Both the position numbers and the translations under genes were made by a program. Of a DNA stretch of 64,000 nt, positions 9,701-17,513 are shown piece by piece (position 1 is the stretch's first letter; each line of letters starts with the position of its first letter). The notes under the pieces are model-generated. The model saw nothing but the letters and a program-made list of their open reading frames with translations, did not search any database and was not told where the DNA came from. The DNA comes from Flavobacterium reichenbachii (GTDB lineage Bacteria; Bacteroidota; Bacteroidia; Flavobacteriales; Flavobacteriaceae). The stretch lies in the NCBI RefSeq assembly GCF_002217435.1, contig NZ_MUHF01000030.1, positions 1 to 64,000 on the forward strand. Reading direction: 5' to 3'.

Positions 9701-11885
9701 TAAAAGACTTTATATCAATAAATTTTATCTTGATAATGCTGGTAATGAACTAAAAATCCAGTCACAAGGCAATCAGGATAATGCACCGCTGCAGGTTGAT
9801 TTTGTGAATTTCAAAATTGAAACGATTTTAAATATTGTCAAAAAAGACAAGCTATTAATGCAGGGTTTAATAAACGGCTCGGCATTGGTAGAAAACGTTA
9901 TGACAAAGCCAACTTTTACGTCAGATTTAAAAATTGATGATTTTGCTTTTAAAGGAGAAAAAGTCGGAGATCTTGAAGTAAAAGTCGATAATAAAACCGA
10001 CAATACGCTGGCAGCAAACGTAAAATTAAGTGATGAAGGAAATGATTTAAACCTAACCGGAGATTATAAACTAGATGCAGGAACATTTGATTTTGATGTA
10101 GCTATTAATAAATTGAATATTAAAAGCATACAAGGTTTTAGTATGGATAATATCACAGAAGGAAGCGGTTATTTATCCGGTAATTTTAAAGTGACAGGAA
10201 ATACTGCAGCACCAAAAATTAATGGTGAATTGAATTTTAATGATGCCGCTTTTAGAGTTACTCAGCTTAATTCTTATTTTAAAATTAAAAAAGAAAAAAT
10301 CACTTTTAATAACGAAAGTATTTCATTCGATAAATTTTCTCTGCTAGACGAAAACGATAATGAATTGTTTGTAGACGGAGACATTAAATCTACCGATTTT
10401 AGAAACTTTAATTTTGATTTATTGGTTCAGGCAGACGATTTTAGAGCTATAAATTCTAAAGCAAAAGATAATGATCTGTTTTATGGAGATTTATTTCTGG
10501 ATACTAAATTGAACATTAAAGGAAATCTGGACAGTCCGGTAATTGATGGAACAATTAAGATCAATAAGGAGACGAAATTTTCAGTAGTACTGCCTCAGTC
10601 AGATCCGTCAATTGCTGACAGAGAAGGGATTGTAGAGTTTGTAAACGAAGATAACATGTACCTGAAACAAACGGTTGATATGAAAAATCAATTGAATCAA
10701 TCGGAGTTAAAAGGGATGAATGTAAATGTTGGTATTACCATTGATAAACTTGCAGAACTGAATTTGATTATCGATAAAGGAAATGGCGATTACCTGCAGT
10801 TAAAAGGAGAAGCCGAACTTGTTGGAGGAATCGATCAATCTGGAAAAACAACTTTAACCGGGAAATATGAGTTTAATGAAGGTGCGTATGAAATGAATTT
10901 CAACGGAATCAAAAGAAAATTTGATCTTCAAAAAGGAAGTTATATTACCTGGAACGGCGAACCAACAATGGCAAACCTGAATATTACGGCTATTTATAAA
11001 GTAAATACGGCACCAATAGATTTGTTAGGAACACAGCTTTCTGGCGAAAGTTCGGCAATTAGAAATACGTATAAACAAAAACTTCCTTTTCAGACTTTAT
11101 TAAAAATGAAAGGAGAATTGTTGAAGCCTGAAATTTCTTTTGGAATTAATCTGCCAGACGGAAATTACAATGTTTCATCAAACGTAGTTGAAGTTACTCA
11201 GACAAAACTAAAACAATTAGAACAAGATCCGGCAGAACTGAATAAACAGGTTTTTGCACTTTTATTATTAAACAGATTTGTAGGGGAAAATCCATTTGCA
11301 AGCGAAAGCGGAGGAGCAAGTGCAGAATCTCTTGCCAGACAAAGTGTTAGTAAGATTCTTTCGCAGCAATTAAACAATCTTGCAGACGAATTAATTACGG
11401 GCTTTGAAGTCAATTTTGATTTGGAATCTACAGAAGATTATACGTCTGGAACAATGGAAAACAGAACCGATCTGAATGTAGCTGTTTCTAAAAAATTATT
11501 AGACGACAGATTAAAAGTAACTGTTGGAAGTAGTTTTGGAGTAGAAGGACAGGAACGTGCCAACGAAGAAAGTACCAATATTGCCGGTGATGTCGCATTA
11601 GATTATCAGCTTACTAAAGATGGGCGCTATATGGTGAGAGCGTATAGAAAAAACCAATATCAGGTTGCAGTCGAAGGTCAGGTTGTAGAAACCGGTGTGG
11701 CTTTTATTATTACTATGAGTTACAATAAATTCAGAGAACTTTTTCATCGTTCTGAAGAAGAAAAAGAATTGATCAGAGAAGAAAAACTCAGAAAAGAGAA
11801 AAAGAAACAAAAGGAAAAAGAAGAGAAAGAAAAAAAAGCAAATCAACCCGAAATTGAAATTAAAGGAAATGAACAAAAAACATAA
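6783..11885 (+). CDS. tamB: TamB-family translocation and assembly module protein (DUF490)
   Basis: 1700 residues. A single N-terminal membrane anchor (about residues 13-33) is followed by an AsmA-like start (KDKAISYLHKKIKTKVSLDKI). A very long repetitive beta-rich body follows, full of alternating hydrophobic strands such as LKGNIENGSF and ISGKVKDLNIS. The conserved TamB/DUF490 block occupies roughly the last 400 residues (GxYEFNEGAYEMNFNGIKRKF, then the QLNNLADELITGFEVNFDLES region). Proteins of this class bridge inner and outer membrane and are thought to carry lipids or aid outer membrane protein assembly. The C-terminus is an unusual Lys/Glu-rich tail of about 45 residues. The gene overlaps the BamA-family gene by 17 nt, which points to translational coupling. 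Confidence 0.92.
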   Translation: MNKKTSHFLKKTFRVLLWCVVSVVALLLLLTILIQVPSIQNFAKDKAISYLHKKIKTKVSLDKILIKFPKDVVLEGFYFEDQKKDTLLAGKRLVVDVDLFKLVSSELEINSVSLENTTANISRNKQGVFNFDYIIKAFESKEPKVKDPDSKPFKISVVNVDLDNIKFNFKDDYSKNDIRVNLTHFDTKFKNFDLDKMDFDIPNITLDGLKMVLNQDVVEQIAVVSVKTVDTISKRKDFKLKLGKIALSKINISYDNKDTRLDSGIQLGNLNLAVNEIDLNKQLLDFDTFEIKNLKGNLRLGAKDKQIQAPSLDSTAIKQTGWKVKLNNTSLQNIAFKFDDMQSKPVSKGIDYKHLDLDKFNFEAEKLYYGNDTISGNIKKLTINEKSGLQIQSLKTDFFYGPKNAYLNNLYLRTPQTLLQDKIKVSYPSIAALSKNIEDLALDANLNQSKIGFKDIILFVPNLQNQNPFKSNPNAIVYLDTRISGKVKDLNISQFEMSGIGATKVSLSGKIKGLPDAKKSYFDLNIKKLSSTSKDINTFVPAGTIPKNIQLPSQINVTGKFKGSLQNFKTNLALNSSFGNAKIDGMFDQRVKKREIYDASVYLLDFDLGRLIKNDSIGKITLKAKVKGKGLDPKTADAAIDGLVQKAVFNRYTYRDLALKGNIENGSFAVKSGMKDPNLNFDLVASGDTKDKYPTVKLKLNLDIADLEKLHLHAGPMKLRGNVDADIANSNPDFLNGKVFLSNIQILQKEEPIVLDSIRILAFADKDSNSIKVSSQFLKAEVNGKYKLTTLTTAIKKSISKYIDLHNPKVNNESDEQRLVFTLKVDNDPVLFKLIPKLTGLEPFTITGKYNNKTDSLEVKGTIPRIVYADNTISDGRINIEAKENALEYRVSVATIESGSLKIPFTSLSGKVENNILNYALEVQDVKEKQQYYIAGNLASENAKNIFKIDAETLVLNYEKWNIDPENAVEFGGKRLYINKFYLDNAGNELKIQSQGNQDNAPLQVDFVNFKIETILNIVKKDKLLMQGLINGSALVENVMTKPTFTSDLKIDDFAFKGEKVGDLEVKVDNKTDNTLAANVKLSDEGNDLNLTGDYKLDAGTFDFDVAINKLNIKSIQGFSMDNITEGSGYLSGNFKVTGNTAAPKINGELNFNDAAFRVTQLNSYFKIKKEKITFNNESISFDKFSLLDENDNELFVDGDIKSTDFRNFNFDLLVQADDFRAINSKAKDNDLFYGDLFLDTKLNIKGNLDSPVIDGTIKINKETKFSVVLPQSDPSIADREGIVEFVNEDNMYLKQTVDMKNQLNQSELKGMNVNVGITIDKLAELNLIIDKGNGDYLQLKGEAELVGGIDQSGKTTLTGKYEFNEGAYEMNFNGIKRKFDLQKGSYITWNGEPTMANLNITAIYKVNTAPIDLLGTQLSGESSAIRNTYKQKLPFQTLLKMKGELLKPEISFGINLPDGNYNVSSNVVEVTQTKLKQLEQDPAELNKQVFALLLLNRFVGENPFASESGGASAESLARQSVSKILSQQLNNLADELITGFEVNFDLESTEDYTSGTMENRTDLNVAVSKKLLDDRLKVTVGSSFGVEGQERANEESTNIAGDVALDYQLTKDGRYMVRAYRKNQYQVAVEGQVVETGVAFIITMSYNKFRELFHRSEEEKELIREEKLRKEKKKQKEKEEKEKKANQPEIEIKGNEQKT

Positions 11886-14184
11886 TCATATAGAAAATCA
11901 ATATGTAAAGTATTTTGTAATGCTGTCTTTATTTTTTGTTTTAGGATGCAGTAATACAAAATATCTTCCCGAAGGCGATCTGCTTTATACAGGGGGTTCT
12001 GTAACGGTAAAGGATTCTATTATAAAAAAGAAAGACAGAAAAGCGTTAGAAACAGAAATGGAGGGTTTATTACGCCCAAAACCAAATAAAAAAATAGTAG
12101 GATTACGCCCAAAATTATGGATTTATAATATTGCGGGAGAACCAAAAAAAGAAAAAGGATTTAGGTACTGGCTTAGAAATACAGTTGGCGAACCACCCGT
12201 TCTTTTTAGTAAAGTAGATTTGGATTATAACGCATCGGTTTTGCGAAATTTTACCGAAAACAGAGGCTATTTTAAAACCCGTGTGAGTGCAGATTCTACT
12301 GTGAGCAACAAAAGAGTTACGGCAGAATATACCGTAACTCCAAAAAGACAGTACATCATAAAAAGTGTGACTTTTCCGGATGATTCACTGGCGATTTCGC
12401 GGATTATAGGGAAGTCACACAGAAGAAGTCTGCTAAAAGTGGGAAAACCTTACGATCTCGATATTATAAAAGCAGAAAGAGAACGTATTGATGCAAGACT
12501 TAAGGAAAAAGGTTATTATTATTTTAATCCAGATTATATTTTAGCCAAAGTTGACAGCAGTAAAGGCGATCATGAAGTTAATATTAGACTGGTTATAAAA
12601 GACGAAGCCCCTGTAAAAGCACTTACAGCATATAAAATTGATAAGATATTTGTATATCCAAATTACTCTCTATCAAATGACAGTGTGGTGTATAGAAAAA
12701 AAGATATTAAGCAATATCATGATTTTACAATTATAGACACAGCAGATACATTTAAACCGAGAATTTTTGATCGAACAATCTATTTTAAAAAAGGAGATTT
12801 GTACAACAGAAAAGATCATAATCTTACTTTAAATAGATTTGTAAATCTAGGAACATTCAGTTTTGTGAAAAATGAATTTAAACCTTCAGACAGCATACCC
12901 AAAACGTTGGATTCTTATTATTATCTAACACTTCTGCCTAAAAAATTTATTCGCGTTGAGGTTTTAGGAAAAACGAATTCAGCAAGTTATACCGGTTCTG
13001 AAATTAATGTCAATTGGAATAACAGAAACTTTTTTAGAGGAGCAGAATTATTTACAGTTTCTGTTTTTGGCGGTGCCGATTTTCAGCTTGGCGGACCAAA
13101 CAAAGGAAGGAATATTTATAAGCTTGGAGCAGAAACCAGCTTGACATGGCCTAGATTTATAACGCCTTTTAACATACAAGGAAACAGTGAATTTGTACCA
13201 AGAACCAAAGCAACACTTCGTTACGAATATCAAAAGCGTACACAGCTGTATGCTTTAAATTCTTTTAATGCATCATTTGGTTATTTATGGAAAGAAAATC
13301 TCCGTAAAGAACATCAATTAAATGTTATCGACATTACTTATGTGAGTCCAAATCATGTAACACCAGAGTATTTGCAGCAGACAAAAGACGATGAGGCATT
13401 GAAGAGAGTAATCGAGAAACAATTAATTTTTGGTCCAACTTATTCCTATACTTACACCAATACAATGCAAAAACGTCGAAAAAATACGTTTTATTTTAAT
13501 GGTGAAGTAGATCTTGCAGGAAACATAACAGGTTTAGCAACAAGCGCAAATGTCAAGAAAAATGATACGATAAAAATATTCGATGTTCCGTTTAGCCAAT
13601 ATGTCAAAATTAAAACGGATTTAAGACATTATTTAAAATTAGGAAAAGAAAGCGAACTGGCGAGCAGATTGATTGTTGGTGCAGGATTTGCCTACGGAAA
13701 CTCCAGCACACTGCCAACATCAAAGCAGTTTGTAGTAGGAGGTACAAATAGTATTCGTGCTTTTAGAGCAAGATCTTTAGGACCTGGAAGTTATGTGCCA
13801 GAAGTTACAAACTCAACTTATGTTCCAGATCAATCGGCAGATTTGAAACTGGAATTTAATACCGAATACAGAGCAAAACTTTTCAGCATTGTTCGAGGTG
13901 CACTATTTTTGGATGCTGGAAATATATGGCTTTTAAATGCTGATCCTAATAGACCAGGAGCAGAAATCACCAAAGATTTTATGAAAGAAATTGCTGTTGG
14001 TGCAGGAGCCGGATTACGGTTTGATTTATCATTTTTGGTCTTAAGAACAGATTTAGCTTTTCCTCTTAGAAATCCTTCACGTCCAGACGGGCAGAGATGG
14101 GTAATTGATGAAATTAATTTTGGAAGCGGTCCTTGGAGAAAAGATAATCTGATTTTGAATATTGCTATTGGATATCCTTTCTAA
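11869..14184 (+). CDS. tamL: BamA/TamA-family outer membrane lipoprotein (TamL type)
   Basis: 771 residues from ATG 11869; an in-frame ATG at 11854 is also possible. A hydrophobic stretch ending FFVLGCSNTKYLPEGD provides a lipobox, so unlike proteobacterial TamA the protein is predicted to be lipidated. This is the feature that defines TamL proteins in Bacteroidota. POTRA-like repeats occupy about residues 30-370 and the 16-strand barrel follows, with the family motif FVVGGTNSIRAFRARSLGPG near residue 630 and a C-terminal aromatic strand ending GYPF. It overlaps tamB and so forms the expected tamB-tamL pair for envelope biogenesis. Confidence 0.92.
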   Translation: MNKKHNHIENQYVKYFVMLSLFFVLGCSNTKYLPEGDLLYTGGSVTVKDSIIKKKDRKALETEMEGLLRPKPNKKIVGLRPKLWIYNIAGEPKKEKGFRYWLRNTVGEPPVLFSKVDLDYNASVLRNFTENRGYFKTRVSADSTVSNKRVTAEYTVTPKRQYIIKSVTFPDDSLAISRIIGKSHRRSLLKVGKPYDLDIIKAERERIDARLKEKGYYYFNPDYILAKVDSSKGDHEVNIRLVIKDEAPVKALTAYKIDKIFVYPNYSLSNDSVVYRKKDIKQYHDFTIIDTADTFKPRIFDRTIYFKKGDLYNRKDHNLTLNRFVNLGTFSFVKNEFKPSDSIPKTLDSYYYLTLLPKKFIRVEVLGKTNSASYTGSEINVNWNNRNFFRGAELFTVSVFGGADFQLGGPNKGRNIYKLGAETSLTWPRFITPFNIQGNSEFVPRTKATLRYEYQKRTQLYALNSFNASFGYLWKENLRKEHQLNVIDITYVSPNHVTPEYLQQTKDDEALKRVIEKQLIFGPTYSYTYTNTMQKRRKNTFYFNGEVDLAGNITGLATSANVKKNDTIKIFDVPFSQYVKIKTDLRHYLKLGKESELASRLIVGAGFAYGNSSTLPTSKQFVVGGTNSIRAFRARSLGPGSYVPEVTNSTYVPDQSADLKLEFNTEYRAKLFSIVRGALFLDAGNIWLLNADPNRPGAEITKDFMKEIAVGAGAGLRFDLSFLVLRTDLAFPLRNPSRPDGQRWVIDEINFGSGPWRKDNLILNIAIGYPF

Positions 14185-14323
14185 AAAAGTTTGCCTTAAT
14201 TTTAATGTACGAAATTGATTGAATGAACTCCAAACTGGAGATTGGTAAAATTTCTTGTGATTCGAAGCGAAAAACTTTTTAGCTCTTAAAAAAAGAAGTA
14301 AATTAGTCTGATAAAATAGAGTA

Positions 14324-14953
14324 ATGCAAAATTTAATAAAAAGAATAATAGTTTTAGGCGCAGTTGTACTTTTGATCATTCTGGCTTTCAAATACTGTCA
14401 ATTCAAAAAAGATGACGATTCTTCACTGGATTATAATACCAATTTAATTCAGCAGCAGATTCTTAACGTCGGAAAACTGGTAGTAACCGAAGGGCATTTC
14501 TCAGAAGTTGTCACGTATAAAAATCAGCAGAAATATTTGATGGATATGGTTTCTTTTGAAAAGAAAGCCCTTATCGTGGTCAATGCTGACGTTACAGTTG
14601 CGTACGATTTGCATCAGATGAAATATGATATTGATGAAAAAAATAAAACTATTACGATTTTAAATATTCCAAAAGAAGAAATAAAAATCAATCCAGACAT
14701 CAAGTTTTACGATGTTGAACAGAGTAAATTAAATCCGTTTACGGGAGACGATTATAATAAAATCAACAAATCGGTAAAAGCCAATCTTGCAAAAAAAATC
14801 GAAAAATCTTCTCTTAAGACAAACGCCCAAAACAGATTAATAAGCGAATTGTCTAAGATTTTGATCCTAACCAATTCAATGGGCTGGAAGCTGCAATACA
14901 ACGGAAAAACGATTAAATCTGATGCTGATTTAAGTCAGGATTTGAAATTGTAG
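14324..14953 (+). CDS. DUF4230 domain-containing protein
   Basis: 209 residues with an N-terminal membrane anchor (RIIVLGAVVLLIILAFKYC, about residues 6-25) and a soluble domain. The pattern KLVVTEGHFSEVVTYKN and VSFEKKALIVVNADVTVAYDL is typical of DUF4230. The domain probably faces the periplasm. Function is unknown. It lies 139 nt after tamL, with only a weak 5-bp hairpin between, so co-transcription is possible but not shown. Confidence 0.85.
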   Translation: MQNLIKRIIVLGAVVLLIILAFKYCQFKKDDDSSLDYNTNLIQQQILNVGKLVVTEGHFSEVVTYKNQQKYLMDMVSFEKKALIVVNADVTVAYDLHQMKYDIDEKNKTITILNIPKEEIKINPDIKFYDVEQSKLNPFTGDDYNKINKSVKANLAKKIEKSSLKTNAQNRLISELSKILILTNSMGWKLQYNGKTIKSDADLSQDLKL

Positions 14954-14955
14954 TT

Positions 14956-15090
14956 TTGAGGTTCAAAGAGGCAAAGGAACATAGTTGTAAAGGTTTTTTC
15001 GTACTCTTGTGATTTCTCCCTTCGTCGAAATGATAAAAAGAAGAAAAAAACCTTTGAAACTTTGTAGCTCTGTGCCTTTGAGCCTTAAAA
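14956..15090. repeat. Long imperfect palindromic intergenic repeat
   Basis: The left arm (about 14958-15000, GGTTCAAAGAGGCAAAGG...) and the right arm (about 15041-15084, reverse complement GGCTCAAAGGCACAGAG...) are imperfect inverted copies that both run into AAAGGTTTTTT. The centre holds GATTTCTCCCTTCGTCGAAA. From experience, words of the CAAAGGCACAGAG type recur many times in Flavobacterium genomes. It fills the whole gap between two convergent genes and could also terminate both. Confidence 0.6.
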
Positions 15091-15091
15091 A

Positions 15092-16849
15092 CTAAACAGC
15101 TTCTTTGTCAAAAATTAAATCCAAGCCTCCAGAAATAAGATGTGCAATTTCAGGGCGTTTTACTTTCAATTGATCTAAATGATTTAAAACTTCCTGAAGC
15201 AATTGGGTTTCTTCTGAATCTTTCAAAAGCTCTGCAATTTCAACAGAAAGTAACCAATCATTTGAATGATTGCTTTTTAGTTTTTCAAAAACAGTTTTTA
15301 GTTCTGATTTCGAATCTTTATTTTCTCTAATCAAGCGAACAGTTTGATATAAAACCTCCAAATCATCACGTTCGTCAGTATGTTTTGCTTTTATAGTTGT
15401 TGTTTTCGGGACAGTATTTATCAAATCAAAACTATTTACATCTGCCGGGCCAGAAAATGCAGAAACCACTTTTTTACCAATCGCCATATCGTAATTTCCC
15501 CATTCTGGTTGAAATAGAATTTCTTCGCCGTGCGTTACGGTGCAATTTCTAAAACTAATTAAAATAATCTCACCGTGTAAGTTTCTTGAACCTGTAATGA
15601 TTTCACCTTCAACAATAATATTGCCTTCAAATTCTAATTTCACAGTTTCATTTTCCACAATAGAATACGCCTGTAAATCCATTGGACTCATGTCTTCAAT
15701 TGCTAAATTAAAACCTTTTAATTTCCCAATCGGACTTCCAAAACCTTCTGGATGCGTCAAAGTTCCGTGACCTACCAATTCTTTTTCACGGTATGACAAA
15801 GCTGTTTTTCCAGTGGTCTGGATATAAACTGGTTTGCCCTGTTCTTCAATTACTTTAGTAAAAACGCCAGAAATCTGTAAACCTGTACTTAATTCAATTG
15901 TCCCTAAAGCGTTTGATTGTATTAATTTTTTAATTCCAGAAATACCTCCGGTACGCAAAGCCATTTTATTGGCAAATTCTTCCAAAATCAAACTCAAATA
16001 AGAAAAAGTCGGCGTTACATAAAGCTGAGGCTGTAATTGTGTGATATCAAAATTTTGATTCGCAGCCGAAATATCATAAGGGATTTTCTTCACGTTATCG
16101 GTCATGCACCAGGCACTTTCTCCAATAGAGGAAAGTAATCCGGCACCGTAAATTTTAGGATTTTCTACAGTTCCGATCAAGCCATATTCTACTGTCCACC
16201 AATGCAGGTTTCTAATTTGTGCCATTTCAGACAATTCGCCCATATTGTTCTGTAAGTCAGCAACTGCTTTTTCAGCCTCGTCAATTTTTTCCTGAGGCGT
16301 ATCTTCGGCTTCTTTCAAAATCGACAGCAGTCGAATTGCTTCGTACATCTCATAATCTTTATGAGACGAAATCGCTTTACAGCCAATTTCACCAAAACGT
16401 CTTAAATATTCTGCATATTCCGGATTTGCTATAATAGGCGCGTGGCCTGCACCTTCGTGAATAATATCTGGTGCGGGAGTATATTCTATATGTTCTAATT
16501 GTCTAATATCTGATGCAATAACCAAAACATTGTAAGCCTGAAATTCCATAAATGCATTTGGCGGAATAAAACCGTCAACGGCAACTGCAGCCCAGCCAAT
16601 CTCAGTCAAAATTCGGTTCATGCCGTACATACTCGGGATTGAATTAATTTCAATTCCGGTTTTTTTCAAACCATCTAAATAGGAGTGATGGGCAACTTTT
16701 GATAAATAATCTACATTTTTACGCATCACGTAGCGCCAAACCGCTTGATTTATAGGAGTGTAATCACTATAGTCTTGTGGCTTAATAAATTGCTTTAAAT
16801 GTTTAGGCAGACGCTCTAATAACGGATTGGTTTCAATACTTGCATTCAT
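15092..16849 (-). CDS. Biopterin-dependent aromatic amino acid hydroxylase (phenylalanine 4-monooxygenase type)
   Basis: 585 residues. The iron site is complete: HEGAGH gives His131 and His136, and WWTVEYGL gives Glu221; GAGLLSSIGE follows. The likely reaction is phenylalanine to tyrosine with tetrahydropterin and oxygen. Two oddities: the spacing from the second His to the Glu is 85 residues, against about 40 in animal enzymes, because of a charged, helix-like insertion at about 165-210; and about 250 residues follow the catalytic core with no similarity I recognise. No pterin dehydratase gene is adjacent. The gene is monocistronic as far as can be seen. Confidence 0.88.
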   Translation of the reverse strand: MNASIETNPLLERLPKHLKQFIKPQDYSDYTPINQAVWRYVMRKNVDYLSKVAHHSYLDGLKKTGIEINSIPSMYGMNRILTEIGWAAVAVDGFIPPNAFMEFQAYNVLVIASDIRQLEHIEYTPAPDIIHEGAGHAPIIANPEYAEYLRRFGEIGCKAISSHKDYEMYEAIRLLSILKEAEDTPQEKIDEAEKAVADLQNNMGELSEMAQIRNLHWWTVEYGLIGTVENPKIYGAGLLSSIGESAWCMTDNVKKIPYDISAANQNFDITQLQPQLYVTPTFSYLSLILEEFANKMALRTGGISGIKKLIQSNALGTIELSTGLQISGVFTKVIEEQGKPVYIQTTGKTALSYREKELVGHGTLTHPEGFGSPIGKLKGFNLAIEDMSPMDLQAYSIVENETVKLEFEGNIIVEGEIITGSRNLHGEIILISFRNCTVTHGEEILFQPEWGNYDMAIGKKVVSAFSGPADVNSFDLINTVPKTTTIKAKHTDERDDLEVLYQTVRLIRENKDSKSELKTVFEKLKSNHSNDWLLSVEIAELLKDSEETQLLQEVLNHLDQLKVKRPEIAHLISGGLDLIFDKEAV

Positions 16850-17012
16850 TTTGAAAACGTTGTAGATTAGAATGTAAATTTACGAATTTAGACCGCTATT
16901 TTGAGATGTTTATTACAATATTTTTGTTTGAGGGTCTGTTTTATTGCGTTTTTATTTTAAAATGATAGAAATTTTAACTGCTGATTATACAAATTCCCTC
17001 GGGTTTATTCAC

Positions 17013-17043
17013 TGAAATTAGTCCTGAAATTAGTCCTGAAATT
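17013..17043. repeat. 12-bp tandem repeat, 2.6 copies
   Basis: TGAAATTAGTCC occurs twice in a row at 17013-17036, followed by TGAAATT. It lies between the globin stop and the hydroxylase promoter region. Probably a replication-slippage repeat; no function is evident. Confidence 0.8.
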
Positions 17044-17048
17044 TTCAT

Positions 17049-17435
17049 TTAATGGTTTTCTGCATTTCTAAAATATTCAATTTTATGGCTAAACATAAAA
17101 GCCATATTGGTAGCACGCATTTTAGCTTCTTCGGTAATAACTCCTGCGAACTGAGCATCAATTGTAGTATTAAAAATTTGAATCCAGCGGTCAAAATGAG
17201 TCTGGTCAACTGGTAAATGTTTATGAGGCGGAAAAGGTGTTCCTGAGTAGGCACGCACATCAAACAAAATAGTCTGCCAGAAATTATACATTTTTTGCAA
17301 ATGCTCTGACCAGCGATCTTGTAATTTGTCATTAAAAATCGGACCAATAAGATCATCTTTTCTGACATTGCCATAAAAAGTATCTACCATTTGTTTAATA
17401 TCTTCTAAGGTCGAAATATCTTTAAGAGTTTCCAT
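17049..17435 (-). CDS. Group III truncated haemoglobin
   Basis: 128 residues from ATG 17435. The sequence METLKDISTLEDIKQMVDTFYGNV, FNDKLQDRWSEHLQKMYNFWQTI and PFPPHKHLPVDQTHFDRWIQIF is typical of group III 2-on-2 globins; His in the PPHKHLP/THFDRW region supplies the haem ligand. It is a cytoplasmic haem protein, with oxygen, NO or redox roles proposed for the family. An upstream in-frame ATG at 17477 exists, but the -7 promoter box lies between the two, so the shorter form is the likelier product. ilvA lies 79 nt upstream on the same strand. Confidence 0.88.
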   Translation of the reverse strand: METLKDISTLEDIKQMVDTFYGNVRKDDLIGPIFNDKLQDRWSEHLQKMYNFWQTILFDVRAYSGTPFPPHKHLPVDQTHFDRWIQIFNTTIDAQFAGVITEEAKMRATNMAFMFSHKIEYFRNAENH

Positions 17436-17458
17436 GTTTTTATATCTAAATTGAACTG

Positions 17459-17466
17459 CAAAAATA
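17459..17466 (-). promoter_or_regulatory. Promoter -7 box of the globin gene
   Basis: The minus strand reads TATTTTTG, matching TAnnTTTG, 23 nt before ATG 17435. It lies inside the longer open frame and therefore argues for the shorter start. Confidence 0.5.
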
Positions 17467-17513
17467 CGCTTTCGCATTTTGTTTATTCCATGATATTTAT
17501 CATCAGGAATATA

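Noticed and set aside
14077-14391. 104-codon minus-strand frame across the tamL end and DUF4230 start
   Set aside because: It overlaps two real genes, has no start signals and no homologue I recognise.
17013-17043. Short tandem repeat as a CRISPR or iteron array
   Set aside because: Units are only 12 bp, lack spacers and number fewer than three; no cas or replication gene is nearby.
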